Shown piece after piece: positions 32,568-42,851 of a stretch of 64,000 bases of DNA. The translations under genes and the position numbers were made by a program. A model generated the notes under the pieces. That model had not been told where the DNA came from. It searched no databases and saw only the letters and a program-made list of their open reading frames with translations. How positions within the stretch are numbered: position 1 is the stretch's first letter; the number at the start of each line of letters is the position of its first letter. This stretch comes from Hominenteromicrobium mulieris (GTDB lineage Bacteria; Bacillota; Clostridia; Oscillospirales; Acutalibacteraceae): the NCBI RefSeq assembly GCF_020687165.1, contig NZ_JAJEQC010000006.1; one strand, given 5' to 3'.

Positions 32568-33182
32568 ATGTTTTACAGTCTTACCGGGAAACTTGTACAC
32601 ATGGAGCCGGGCGTTGTCGCTATTGAATGCGGTGGCGTGGCGTTTAAGTGCTTCACTTCCATGAATACGCAGAAAAACATGCCGCGCATCGGCGAAACGG
32701 CTACGGTCTATACGCATTTAAACGTGCGCGAGGACGCGCTTGATTTATACGGCTTCTCTACAAAAAGCGAGCTGAACTGCTACAAGATGCTGACGACCAT
32801 CAGCGGCGTGGGCCCGAAGGCGGCGCTCTCCATTTTATCCGAAATGACCCCGGAGGGCGTTGCCATGGCGGCGGCCTCCGGCGACAGCAAAAAGTTTACA
32901 AAGGCGAGCGGCGTGGGCCCGAAGCTTGCACAGCGCATCGTGCTGGAATTGAAAGACCGCGTGAAGAAGATGGGCTTTACGGGCGGCACGCTGGAACTGA
33001 CCGGCACGGACGACGCGGGCATTGTTTCTGCGTCTCAGAACGCCGAGCAGGCCGTACAGGCGCTTATTGTGCTCGGTTATACACAGTCCGAAGCCGCGCA
33101 GGCCGTGGCGAAGCTGGACGGCTCCCTCTCTACGGAAGAACTTATTCGCGGCGCTTTAAAGAGTATGGCAAGCCGCTTTTAA
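32568..33182 (+). CDS. ruvA: Holliday junction branch migration protein RuvA
   Basis: 204 residues: an N-terminal OB-fold (MFYSLTGKLVHMEPGVVAIE), two helix-hairpin-helix motifs (TISGVGPKAALSILSE and ASGVGPKLAQRIVLEL), and a C-terminal RuvB-contacting domain (AVQALIVLGYTQSEAAQAV). It binds the four-way junction as a tetramer. It is placed 50 bases after ruvC, with GAAAGGACAAAAGCG upstream. Confidence 0.95.
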   Translation: MFYSLTGKLVHMEPGVVAIECGGVAFKCFTSMNTQKNMPRIGETATVYTHLNVREDALDLYGFSTKSELNCYKMLTTISGVGPKAALSILSEMTPEGVAMAAASGDSKKFTKASGVGPKLAQRIVLELKDRVKKMGFTGGTLELTGTDDAGIVSASQNAEQAVQALIVLGYTQSEAAQAVAKLDGSLSTEELIRGALKSMASRF

Positions 33183-33210
33183 TACACGCTGAAAGGAGAG
33201 TGCTTTTCGC

Positions 33211-34272
<1,062 letters not shown>

Positions 34273-34375
34273 CACTCTTTTGGGAACACATGCAATCGGC
34301 ATGCGGGGGAACAGGTTGAAAAGAATCAAAAAAGTCACCCCTTAAAATTTTTGACATAAAAAGGAGCATACGATT

Positions 34376-35725
34376 ATGGGAAGATTATTCGGTACAGACG
34401 GTGTTCGCGGTGTCGCGAACCATGACCTTACCTGCGAGCTTGCAATGAAGCTTGGCCGTGCGGCCGCTGCCGTGCTCATCAACAAATCAAACCGCCACCC
34501 GCGCGTCATCATCGGCAAGGATACCCGTCTTTCGAGCGACATGCTGGAAAACGCCATGGCAGCCGGCCTGTGCAGCGTAGGCGCATCGGTCGTTCTGCTG
34601 GGCGTTGTGCCTACCCCGGCCGTGGCGTACCTTGTGGAAAAATACAAGGCAGACGCCGGTGTGATGATCTCTGCATCACACAACTCTTACGAGTATAACG
34701 GCATTAAAATTTTCAGCGGCGACGGCTACAAGCTGCCGGACGACCTTGAGGAGCGCATTGAGTCTCTGATTCTCGGCGAAGCGGCTCTGCCGCCGCTGCC
34801 CGCAGACAGCGACCTCGGCACGGTGTCGTATGCGCCGAACGCGCTGCGCGATTACATCGATCACGTGAAGTCCACGGTGCACTTCTCGCTGACGGGCCTT
34901 GAAATCGCGCTCGACTGCGCGAACGGCTCCTCCGCGATGACGGCGGAAACACTGTTTACGGAGCTCGGCGCCAAGGTGCACATGCTGCATGATGAGCCGA
35001 ACGGCACGAACATCAACGATAACTGCGGTTCCACCCATATGGAATCGCTCGTGGAATATGTGAAGACGCATAAGGTCGACGCGGGCATCGCGTTTGACGG
35101 CGACGCCGACCGCTGCCTTGCCGTGGACGAAAACGGCGAAGTCATCGACGGCGACTTCATCATGGCAATCTGCGGCCTCGATATGAAGAGCCGCGGTAAG
35201 CTGAATAAGGACTGCATCGTCGGCACCATCATGACGAACCTCGGCTTTGTAAAGTGCTGCGAAGCAAACGGCATCCACTTTGAAGCGACGAAGGTCGGCG
35301 ATCGTTACGTGCTGGAAGAAATGCTGCTTGAAAACTACAGCTTCGGCGGCGAGCAGAGCGGCCACGTCATTTTCCGCGATTTCGCAACGACCGGCGACGG
35401 CCAGCTGACGGCGGCGCAGCTTTTGAGCATCTTAAAGCAGCGCGAAGCAAAGCTTTCTTCCCTCAAGACCGTCATGGAGCGTTACCCGCAGACGATGGTG
35501 AATATCAAGGTCTCGCCGGAGGGCAAGCTGGCGTTCCACACTGACCCGAAGGTGAAGAAGGCTATTCAGCAGGCAACCGCAACGCTGAACGGCGAAGGCC
35601 GCGTCATTGTGCGCCCGTCCGGCACAGAGCCGCTGCTGCGCGTCATGGTGGAAGGCAGAGATTTGACGCTGATTGAAAAGCTTGCAAACGATATTTCTGA
35701 AGTGATTAAGGAAGAATTGGTCTGA
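34376..35725 (+). CDS. glmM: phosphoglucosamine mutase
   Basis: 449 residues. The phosphoserine loop is MISASHNSYEYNGIK (S101), the metal loop is AFDGDADRCLAVDE, the sugar-binding motif is FGGEQSGH, and the phosphate-binding motif RPSGTEPLLRVMVEG. GlmM turns glucosamine-6-phosphate into glucosamine-1-phosphate for peptidoglycan precursor synthesis. AAAAAGGAG precedes the ATG. Its stop overlaps the next gene by one base. Confidence 0.95.
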   Translation: MGRLFGTDGVRGVANHDLTCELAMKLGRAAAAVLINKSNRHPRVIIGKDTRLSSDMLENAMAAGLCSVGASVVLLGVVPTPAVAYLVEKYKADAGVMISASHNSYEYNGIKIFSGDGYKLPDDLEERIESLILGEAALPPLPADSDLGTVSYAPNALRDYIDHVKSTVHFSLTGLEIALDCANGSSAMTAETLFTELGAKVHMLHDEPNGTNINDNCGSTHMESLVEYVKTHKVDAGIAFDGDADRCLAVDENGEVIDGDFIMAICGLDMKSRGKLNKDCIVGTIMTNLGFVKCCEANGIHFEATKVGDRYVLEEMLLENYSFGGEQSGHVIFRDFATTGDGQLTAAQLLSILKQREAKLSSLKTVMERYPQTMVNIKVSPEGKLAFHTDPKVKKAIQQATATLNGEGRVIVRPSGTEPLLRVMVEGRDLTLIEKLANDISEVIKEELV

Positions 35726-36609
35726 TGAGAGCAGCAAACTGGAAAGACTATGAATTGATTGATACCGGCTCCGGCGAGCGGTTGGAGCGGTGGGGAGACA
35801 TTCTCCTCATCCGCCCCGATCCGCAGATTATCTGGAAGTCGGAGAAAAAAGATCCCCGTTGGCGTTCCGCTCACGCGCGCTATAAGCGTTCCTCTACGGG
35901 CGGCGGCAAATGGGAGGTTTATAAAAAGCTGCCGGACGTGTGGAAAATCACGCGCGGCGACCTCACGTTCCGCTTAAAGCCCATGGGCTTTAAACACACG
36001 GGCGTTTTCCCGGAGCAGGCCGTGAACTGGGATTACACCGCGGCGCGCATCCGCGCGGCAAAGGAGAAAAATCCCGAGCGCGAAATTAAAATTCTAAACT
36101 TATTCGGCTACACCGGCGCGGCGACGCTCGCGTGTATGGAAGCGGGCGCGACGGTCACGCATGTAGATGCCTCCAAGGGCATGGTGCAGTGGGCGCGCGA
36201 AAACGCAGCGGCATCGAATTTGGCAGAGCGCCCGGTGCGCTGGCTTGTCGATGACTGCGTGAAATTCGTGCAGCGCGAAATTCGCCGCGGCAACCATTAC
36301 GACGGCATCATCATGGACCCGCCGTCCTACGGACGCGGCCCCGGCGGCGAGGTGTGGAAGCTTGAGGAACAGCTTTACGGTCTTGTTGAAATGTGCGTGC
36401 CGGTCTTGACGGACGATCCGCTGTTCTTTATTTTGAATTCGTACACAACGGGACTTTCTCCGTCCGTTATGGCGTATCTGCTCGGCGTTTTGCTGCGCCC
36501 GAAGTTCGGCGGCTATGTTTCCGCAGATGAAATCGGCTTGCCGGTGACGGAAACGGGGCTTGTTCTGCCCTGCGGCAGCACGGCAATCTGGTCGGGCGAG
36601 CCGGTATAA
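35725..36609 (+). CDS. class I SAM-dependent methyltransferase, RlmI/RlmK-like
   Basis: 294 residues. A Rossmann methyltransferase with ILNLFGYTGAATLACMEAGA (SAM-binding motif I), VTHVDASKGMVQWARENA, and the motif IV DPPSYGRG typical of RlmI-type 23S rRNA m5C methyltransferases. It lacks the N-terminal PUA domain of E. coli RlmI; the front part (residues 1-80) is short and basic. rRNA methylation is therefore likely but the target base is not known. The start overlaps the glmM stop (TGATG), so it is translated with glmM. Confidence 0.85.
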   Translation: MRAANWKDYELIDTGSGERLERWGDILLIRPDPQIIWKSEKKDPRWRSAHARYKRSSTGGGKWEVYKKLPDVWKITRGDLTFRLKPMGFKHTGVFPEQAVNWDYTAARIRAAKEKNPEREIKILNLFGYTGAATLACMEAGATVTHVDASKGMVQWARENAAASNLAERPVRWLVDDCVKFVQREIRRGNHYDGIIMDPPSYGRGPGGEVWKLEEQLYGLVEMCVPVLTDDPLFFILNSYTTGLSPSVMAYLLGVLLRPKFGGYVSADEIGLPVTETGLVLPCGSTAIWSGEPV

Positions 36610-36638
36610 CGGGACTTTTTTGAAACGGAAGGGATAAA

Positions 36639-37475
36639 ATGGCGTTTATTGAGTGCAGAGACCTGCATTTTTCATACAGCGAAGAGAGCGGCGAGGTCCT
36701 GCACGGCGTCGATCTCGACATTGAAAAGGGTTCGTTTGTGGCGCTGCTCGGCCACAACGGCTGCGGTAAATCCACCATGGCGAAGCTGTTTAACGGTATG
36801 CTGGTGCCGACTTCCGGCACCGTGACGGTGGACGGCATCGATACCGCCGTGGAGGAAACGCAGCTTGACGTGCGCCGCCGCGTGGGCCTTGTGCAGCAGA
36901 ACCCGGATAACCAGCTTGTCGCGGGTATTGTTGAGGAAGACGTGGCATTCGGCCCGGAAAACCTCGGTATTGAGCCCGCAGAAATCCGCCGCCGTGTCGA
37001 TGCGGCACTGAAAGCGGTCAACATGTACGAGTACCGCGACCATGCGCCGCATAAGCTCTCCGGCGGTCAGAAGCAGCGCGTCGCGATTGCGGGTGTTATC
37101 GCGATGGAGACCATGTGCATTGTGCTTGATGAGCCGACCGCCATGCTGGACCCGCGCGGCCGACAGGAGGTTATGGATACCATTCGGTATCTGAACCGCG
37201 AAAAGGGTATCACCGTCATTCTCATCACGCACTACATGGACGAGGCCGTGCAGGCCGACCGCGTGGTGGTGATGGACGGCGGTAACATTCTGACGGACGG
37301 CGACCCGCGCACGGTGTTCGCGCAGGTGGAGCTTTTGAAGCGCCACAAGCTCGACGTTCCGCAGGCAACGGAGCTTATTTACCGCTTAAACGCCGCCGGG
37401 TGCAGCATTTCCGGCACGCCGCTCGATGAAGACGAGTGCGTAAAAGCGATTGCGGAGTATTTAAAACTGGGATAA
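36639..37475 (+). CDS. ecfA1: energy-coupling factor transporter ATPase EcfA1
   Basis: 278 residues. ABC ATPase with Walker A LLGHNGCGKSTM (from residue 37), the Q-loop in VGLVQQNPDNQLVAGIVEEDV, signature LSGGQKQRVAIAG, Walker B MCIVLDEPTAMLDP and the H-loop ILITHYMDEA. With EcfA2 and EcfT it powers uptake of vitamins and metal ions through separate S subunits, none of which is in this window. GGAAGGGATAAA precedes the ATG. Confidence 0.95.
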   Translation: MAFIECRDLHFSYSEESGEVLHGVDLDIEKGSFVALLGHNGCGKSTMAKLFNGMLVPTSGTVTVDGIDTAVEETQLDVRRRVGLVQQNPDNQLVAGIVEEDVAFGPENLGIEPAEIRRRVDAALKAVNMYEYRDHAPHKLSGGQKQRVAIAGVIAMETMCIVLDEPTAMLDPRGRQEVMDTIRYLNREKGITVILITHYMDEAVQADRVVVMDGGNILTDGDPRTVFAQVELLKRHKLDVPQATELIYRLNAAGCSISGTPLDEDECVKAIAEYLKLG

Positions 37476-37555
37476 GAATATAAAAGGGATTTTGTTTTTT
37501 GTGCGGGGCAAGAACCGAAAGGACCTGCACCCGGCAGAGGAAACGAGGAAAATCG

Positions 37556-38437
37556 ATGGCAATTTTGGAAACCAAAAATCTCACATATACCTATGGCGTC
37601 GGCACACCGTTTGAAAAAACGGCGGTGGAAAACGTGAACCTTTCCGTAGAAAAGGGCGCGTTTGTCGGCGTGATCGGGCATACGGGCAGCGGTAAATCCA
37701 CGCTGATCCAGATGCTCAACGGCCTCATCCGCCCCACAAGCGGGCAGGTGCTTTTAAACGGCGAGGACATTTGGACAAAGCCGAAGGAAATTCGCCGCGT
37801 GCGCTTTCAGGTGGGCATGGTGTTCCAGTACCCGGAATACCAGCTGTTTGAAGAAACCGTCATCAAAGACATCATGTTCGGCCCGAAAAACATGGGACTT
37901 TCCGATGAAGAAGCACTGAAGCGCGCCAAAGAAGCGGCACACTTTACAGACTTAAAGCCTGAGCTTTTGGAGAAATCTCCGTTTGAGCTTTCGGGCGGCG
38001 AAAAGCGTCGTGCAGCCATTGCGGGCGTCATCGCTATGGACCCGGAGGTGCTCATTTTGGATGAGCCCGCCGCCGGTCTTGACCCGAAGGGCAGAGATGT
38101 TATCTTAGCGCAGATCTCCGAATATCACCGCCAGCGCGGCAACACCATTTTGCTCGTCTCCCACAGTATGGAGGACATCGGCCGCGTGGCAGACCGCGTG
38201 CTTGTGATGAACAACGCCCATGCCGAAATGTACGACGAGACCCGCGCCGTGTTCTCGCGCGGCGAGCTTTTGGAGCCGATGGGTCTGCGCCTGCCGCAGA
38301 TCACGTCCATCATGCGCCGTTTGCGCAAAATGGGTCTGCCGGTCAGCGAGACGGTTTTAAATGTAGACGAAGCCGTTATGGAGCTTTTGCCGCTCCTCAA
38401 AAAAAGGAAAGAGGAGGACAAAAACCATGCTATCTGA
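37556..38437 (+). CDS. ecfA2: energy-coupling factor transporter ATPase EcfA2
   Basis: 293 residues, second ATPase of the ECF module. Walker A is VIGHTGSGKSTL, Q-loop VGMVFQYPEYQLFEETV, signature LSGGEKRRAAIAG and Walker B VLILDEPAAGLDP. AACGAGGAAAATCG precedes ATG 37556. Its last 11 bases overlap ecfT, so the two products are made together. Confidence 0.95.
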   Translation: MAILETKNLTYTYGVGTPFEKTAVENVNLSVEKGAFVGVIGHTGSGKSTLIQMLNGLIRPTSGQVLLNGEDIWTKPKEIRRVRFQVGMVFQYPEYQLFEETVIKDIMFGPKNMGLSDEEALKRAKEAAHFTDLKPELLEKSPFELSGGEKRRAAIAGVIAMDPEVLILDEPAAGLDPKGRDVILAQISEYHRQRGNTILLVSHSMEDIGRVADRVLVMNNAHAEMYDETRAVFSRGELLEPMGLRLPQITSIMRRLRKMGLPVSETVLNVDEAVMELLPLLKKRKEEDKNHAI

Positions 38438-39245
38438 TGTCACCATGGGGCAGTTTTTCCCCGGCAAGTCCGTCATGCACCGGCTCGATCCGCGCATTAA
38501 AATGTGCCTGACCGTGTATTTCATCGTGCTCATTTTCTGCTCGAAGAATTTTGTCACGCTCGGCGCGACGATTCTTATGAGTCTGCTTGGCGTGGTGCTT
38601 TCCAAAGTACCGCTGAAGCTCTATTTAAAAAGCATGAAGCCTATTTTGTTCATCGTGGTGTTCACCGGCGTATTGAATTTGTTTTACGGCACCGGCGACC
38701 CGATCTTCACGCTCGGGTTCATTCACATTACGCGAAACGGTATCGTGAACAGCATCATGATCGCCGTGCGCATCGTGGTGCTCATCCTCATCAGCTCTAT
38801 TCTGACGTTCACAACGTCCCCGACGCAGTTGACGGACGCCATTGAGCGCCTGCTAAAGCCGCTTTCCGTGCTGCATGTGCCGGTGCATGAATTCGCAATG
38901 ATGATGACGATTGCGCTGCGCTTTGTGCCGACGCTCCTCGAAGAGACCGAGAAGATCATGGCGGCGCAGAAGGCTCGCGGTGCAGATATGGAAAGCGGCG
39001 GTCTGATGCAGCGCATCAAGGCGCTGATCCCGGTGCTTATTCCGCTGTTCGTTTCTGCGTTCCGCCGTGCGTTCGACCTTGCAACGGCCATGGAGAGCCG
39101 CTGCTACCACGGCGGTGAGGGGCGCACGAAAATGAAGGTGCTGCACCTTTCAAAAGACGATTATATTACGCTTATCGTGTGCGTTTTGTACCTTGCGGCG
39201 TTCATCACAGCGAACATTTTGCTGCCTGCCGCCATTGTGCGATAA
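38427..39245 (+). CDS. ecfT: energy-coupling factor transporter transmembrane protein EcfT
   Basis: 272 residues with about five to six membrane helices. It starts with the conserved FFPGKSVMHRLDPRIKM, and the coupling-helix AxxARG-type motifs are seen as QKARGADMESGG and AFRRAFDLATAMESRCY. EcfT links the ATPases to the S component. GAGGAGGACAAAAACC, inside the end of ecfA2, serves as its ribosome binding site. Confidence 0.94.
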   Translation: MLSDVTMGQFFPGKSVMHRLDPRIKMCLTVYFIVLIFCSKNFVTLGATILMSLLGVVLSKVPLKLYLKSMKPILFIVVFTGVLNLFYGTGDPIFTLGFIHITRNGIVNSIMIAVRIVVLILISSILTFTTSPTQLTDAIERLLKPLSVLHVPVHEFAMMMTIALRFVPTLLEETEKIMAAQKARGADMESGGLMQRIKALIPVLIPLFVSAFRRAFDLATAMESRCYHGGEGRTKMKVLHLSKDDYITLIVCVLYLAAFITANILLPAAIVR

Positions 39246-39260
39246 AATTGAGGAGAAGCT

Positions 39261-40013
39261 ATGGAACGAAACCTGCTGCTGAAAATTCAATATGACGGCA
39301 GCGCGTACCACGGCTGGCAGGTGCAGGAAAACGCCCGCAGTGTGCAAGGGGTGTTTCAGGAGGCGTTAAAGCAGGTTTTGCATACGCAGCCGGACATCAA
39401 AGCGTGCAGCCGTACGGATACCGGCGTGCACGCGCGGGAATTCTGCCTGAGCATGAAGCTTTCGCACAATATCCCGCCGGAGCGCCTTTTGGGCGCACTC
39501 AATCATTTTCTGCCGCCGGACATTGCTGTGCTTTCCTGCGAAGAAGTGCCGCTTGATTTTCACGCACGGTACTCCTGCTGTGGAAAACGGTATGTGTATG
39601 AAATCTGGAACAACCCCATTCGCAGCCCGTTTCTGCACGGGCGCGCGCTGCACTACTACCACCATATCGATGAAAAAAAGCTGAACGAAGCCGCGCAACA
39701 CTTTTTGGGTGCGCACGATTTCACTTCGTTCTGTACACTCGATAACCGTGACATGGGGGACTTTACCCGCACGGTTACGGAAAGCTCCGTCACGCGCGAG
39801 GGCGACATGGTGCGCTTTACCGTGGCGGCGGACGGGTTCCTTTACAACATGGTGCGCATCATGACGGGCACTTTGCTCGCCGTGCAGCAGGGGCGCTTTG
39901 TCCCCGAGGACATCCCGAAGATCATCGAGGGGAAAAACCGCAAGCTTGCGGGGCCGACCGCCCCGGCGTGTGGTCTGTATTTAGAAAAAGTGTTTTATAA
40001 ACCGCAAATATAA
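39261..40013 (+). CDS. truA: tRNA pseudouridine(38-40) synthase TruA
   Basis: 250 residues. The active-site Asp lies in ACSRTDTGVHAREF; other TruA stretches are IQYDGSAYHGWQVQ, GAHDFTSFCT and GFLYNMVRIMTGTLLAV. It modifies positions 38-40 in tRNA anticodon stems. It lies 15 bases after ecfT, the order seen across Firmicutes. An inverted repeat AACCGCA/TGCGGTT just after the stop may mark the 3' end, though without a T-run. Confidence 0.95.
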   Translation: MERNLLLKIQYDGSAYHGWQVQENARSVQGVFQEALKQVLHTQPDIKACSRTDTGVHAREFCLSMKLSHNIPPERLLGALNHFLPPDIAVLSCEEVPLDFHARYSCCGKRYVYEIWNNPIRSPFLHGRALHYYHHIDEKKLNEAAQHFLGAHDFTSFCTLDNRDMGDFTRTVTESSVTREGDMVRFTVAADGFLYNMVRIMTGTLLAVQQGRFVPEDIPKIIEGKNRKLAGPTAPACGLYLEKVFYKPQI

Positions 40014-40080
40014 TGCCTGCGGTTCGGTTGGATAAATGTTCTGTATTCCGATTTTATAACGCGGAATAAGGGAGAAAAGT

Positions 40081-41361
40081 ATGGCAAGAAAAAAGCATGA
40101 AGCGGAAAAAAAGCACGCGCTGCGCAAAAAAGAAGCACCGCCTGTGCAGGATATGCCGGATGAAACGGAACACCCCGCGCTTTCGGAAAAGAAAAAGCCG
40201 CGCGTATCGAAGCTTTTGTACCGCATCATTGCGGCGCTGCTCATCGCGGTAGTGCTGCTTATCATTTTGGAAAATAAAGATAATTTAACGCCGGAAAACA
40301 TCGGCAACTGGATCCGCACAAAGGCAGTCGGCTTCGGCTTTGGCGACGGCTATCCGGCGGAGCTGACCGGCAGCACCGCGCTTGTAGGTAATTTCGGCGC
40401 GGCTGACGGCAATTTGTACGTTGTGAGCGACACGGCGCTGACGGTTCTGAACGGCTCCGCAAAGGAGATGTTCTCTGCGCGCCACAGCTACAACGACCCC
40501 GCGGTCTCCGAAGCGAGCGGACGCTACCTTTTGTATAACGCCGGCGGCACGGGTTATCGTGTGGAGACGTCCTCCGGCACGGAGATTTCCGGCACGAGCG
40601 ACAGCAGTATCACGACCGGCGTCATTTGCGATTCCGGCAAATTTGCGCTGGCGGTGCAGCCCTCGGACTACGCCTCCGAGCTGCGCGTATATAACAAAAA
40701 CGGCAGCTTGCAGTATAAATACAGCTTTGCGGATTCCTACATTACGGCGGTGGCACTGAATACGGACGGCACAAGAGCCGCGGTGGCAAGCACCATCACG
40801 CACGCAGGTACGCTCATTTCGCGCATTACGGTGCTGGATATGTCCGAAACGGAACCGATAGCGGAGTACGAAAGCGACGGCAACCTGATTTTTGCCGTGC
40901 AGTGGAACCGCAGCGGCCGCGTGACGGCCATCGGCGACACGGAAACGCTCGTCAGCGATACGGGCTATAACTTTACGCCGTATGCATATGACGGCCGCAC
41001 CGTGACGGCCTACACGCTCATCCCTTCGGGCGCGGTGGTCTCCGTTTCCAACTATGCTTACGGCGGCGACAGCACGCTGCTCATTTTCCGTGACAGCGCA
41101 GAGCCCGTGGAAAGCGACCTTTCCGGCCGCGCCGTGTGGCTTTCCGCAGCGGGCAATAAGGTGGCGGCGCTGCTTTCAAGCTCCGTTGTGTCCACGGACC
41201 TCACGACCGGGCGGCAGGAAGCCGCCTGCAATGTGCCGGCCGATACAAAAAGCATTGCCATGGCGGACGAAAGCACCGTGTATCTGCTCGGCGTGCGCGA
41301 GATTCGGAAAGAAAATCTTAAGGTGATCGAGGCCGATAATACATTGTCGCAAACAGAGTAA
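40081..41361 (+). CDS. DUF5711 membrane-anchored beta-propeller-like protein
   Basis: 426 residues. A Lys/Glu-rich cytosolic N-terminus (~45 residues), one membrane helix (LLYRIIAALLIAVVLLIIL, about 44-62), then an outside domain of repeating beta-rich units. Repeats such as NGSAKEMFSARHS, NKNGSLQYKYSF and ITVLDMSETEPIAEYES suggest a WD40/YVTN-like propeller. This layout matches DUF5711 proteins of clostridia; function unknown. A start is supported by AATAAGGGAGAAAAGT. It probably belongs to the ecf-truA transcript. Confidence 0.8.
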   Translation: MARKKHEAEKKHALRKKEAPPVQDMPDETEHPALSEKKKPRVSKLLYRIIAALLIAVVLLIILENKDNLTPENIGNWIRTKAVGFGFGDGYPAELTGSTALVGNFGAADGNLYVVSDTALTVLNGSAKEMFSARHSYNDPAVSEASGRYLLYNAGGTGYRVETSSGTEISGTSDSSITTGVICDSGKFALAVQPSDYASELRVYNKNGSLQYKYSFADSYITAVALNTDGTRAAVASTITHAGTLISRITVLDMSETEPIAEYESDGNLIFAVQWNRSGRVTAIGDTETLVSDTGYNFTPYAYDGRTVTAYTLIPSGAVVSVSNYAYGGDSTLLIFRDSAEPVESDLSGRAVWLSAAGNKVAALLSSSVVSTDLTTGRQEAACNVPADTKSIAMADESTVYLLGVREIRKENLKVIEADNTLSQTE

Positions 41362-41372
41362 TGTGGTATAAT
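41344..41372 (+). promoter_or_regulatory. promoter of the CvpA-PgsA-Clp genes
   Basis: TTGTCG (41344-41349), 17-base spacer, TATAAT (41367-41372), overlapping the last codons of the DUF5711 gene. Confidence 0.65.
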
Positions 41373-41427
41373 CACTGTATCGCACAAGGCGCGCGGCAGG
41401 CGTGCCGGAAAAAGGAGAGTGTTTTTA

Positions 41428-42117
41428 TTGGGATGGATATTCGACATCGCCGTTGTGGTGCTCGTCATCATCGCGGCCGTCATCGGTGCAAAAAAGGGAT
41501 TTTTCAGAGCATGCTTTGATTTCTGCGGCGCGCTCATCGCGATGATTGCGGCGGGGCTTTTGAGCAGTCCTGTTGCAGAGTGGATCTTTACAACGTTCTT
41601 TCGCCCCTCGCTTGTGGAGAAGATCTCTGCGGCGGTCATGGGGCTTGGCGCGGGCGAAGCCGTGAACACCGTTTTCGATGCCTTCCCGGAGCTTATCCAG
41701 CGCGCGCTCGAGGCTGCCGGCATCACACAGGGCAGTATCATGGCGCAGGTGCAGGATAAGACGGACAGCATCGCAGAGGCCATTACGGATGCACTCAGCC
41801 CCATGCTCATCAACGTCATCGGCGTGTTCGTCATGCTGGTGCTATTCGTATTGTTCATCGTGGTACTGAGAGGTGTTGCAACGCTTTTAACGGGCATTTT
41901 CTCGCTGCCGGTTTTAAGCGGCATCAACGGTGCGCTCGGCGCAGTATTCGATGTGCTGATGCTCGTGCTCATTTTGTGGGTCGTCCTCGCGTGTACGCAG
42001 GTATTTGTGCCCATGCTGAGCGCAGCGCAGCAGGTAAAGGTGCAGGCGTTTGAGAATACTTCCATGCTTTTGAAGCTGCTTGGCAGCTTTAACCCCGCTT
42101 ACCACTTAATGCAGTGA
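41428..42117 (+). CDS. CvpA family-like membrane protein
   Basis: 229 residues with four hydrophobic segments: IFDIAVVVLVIIAAVIGAKK near the N-terminus, then FCGALIAMIAAGLL, NVIGVFVMLVLFVLFIVVL and VFDVLMLVLILWVVLA. The first helix followed by GxxKGFFRA and the glycine-rich third and fourth helices fit CvpA proteins (colicin V production family), thought to act in envelope homeostasis. The start is inferred as TTG 41428, 8 bases after GGAGAG; a GTG at 41419 overlaps that site. Confidence 0.75.
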   Translation: MGWIFDIAVVVLVIIAAVIGAKKGFFRACFDFCGALIAMIAAGLLSSPVAEWIFTTFFRPSLVEKISAAVMGLGAGEAVNTVFDAFPELIQRALEAAGITQGSIMAQVQDKTDSIAEAITDALSPMLINVIGVFVMLVLFVLFIVVLRGVATLLTGIFSLPVLSGINGALGAVFDVLMLVLILWVVLACTQVFVPMLSAAQQVKVQAFENTSMLLKLLGSFNPAYHLMQ

Positions 42118-42167
42118 GCAGCGGCTAAAAGGAGATTCGGAAATTCGTAAGGGAAAGGAACTACACT

Positions 42168-42824
42168 ATGTCTGATGCCAAAAGCCAAAAGACAAAGAAA
42201 CCCATCAATCAGAATTTAACGGTGCCGAACGCCATGTCTGTGTTCCGCATTTTGGTCATTCCGTTTTTTGCGTATTTTTTTCTGAAAGGTAACCTCACAG
42301 CGGCCATCGTCGCACTGGGGCTTTCCGGCCTTTCCGATGCGCTGGACGGCATGATCGCGCGGCACTTCAACCAGATCACGGAATTAGGCAAAATGCTGGA
42401 TCCGTTAGCCGATAAGCTGACGCAGGGCACGGTGGCCATCTGTATCGCCGTGCACTACCCGTCCATTTGGCCGCTTTTGGCGCTGCTCGTCTTAAAGGAG
42501 CTCGTCATGTTGTGCGGCGCATGCTATCTGCTGAAAAACGGCAAAAAGCCGTGCGCGGCAAAGTGGTACGGCAAGGTCTCCACAACACTGTTTTATATCG
42601 CCATCGGACTCATCGTCGTCATGGACGGCTTTATGAAGGTTTCCGAGAGCACGTTCAATATCGCGTCCACCACGGCGCTCGTCATCACGGCGGGCTTCAT
42701 GGTGTACACGTTCATTCGATATTTCGGCGTGTTCCGCGAAATTTTGAGATCGACCGACGGCAAATACGATTTGAACCTGCCCGAAGAAATGCGGGCAAAG
42801 AAAGAGCGCACACCGAAAAACTAA
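42168..42824 (+). CDS. CDP-alcohol phosphatidyltransferase (PgsA-like)
   Basis: 218 residues, multi-pass. The family motif D(x2)DG(x2)AR(x8)G(x3)D(x3)D is present as SDALDGMIARHFNQ then GKMLDPLADKL. TVPNAMSVFRILVIPFF is the usual N-terminal helix of phosphatidylglycerophosphate synthases. It probably transfers a phosphatidyl group from CDP-diacylglycerol to glycerol-3-phosphate, but a PgsA paralogue or cardiolipin role cannot be excluded. GGGAAAGGAACTACACT precedes the ATG. Confidence 0.88.
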   Translation: MSDAKSQKTKKPINQNLTVPNAMSVFRILVIPFFAYFFLKGNLTAAIVALGLSGLSDALDGMIARHFNQITELGKMLDPLADKLTQGTVAICIAVHYPSIWPLLALLVLKELVMLCGACYLLKNGKKPCAAKWYGKVSTTLFYIAIGLIVVMDGFMKVSESTFNIASTTALVITAGFMVYTFIRYFGVFREILRSTDGKYDLNLPEEMRAKKERTPKN

Positions 42825-42851
42825 CGGTCTGCGCCGGAAAGGAAAATGTCT

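Noticed and set aside
34351..34356. TTGACA before glmM as a -35 element
   Set aside because: The start codon is at 34376, so a -10 at normal spacing would fall on the start codon. The hexamer is probably incidental.
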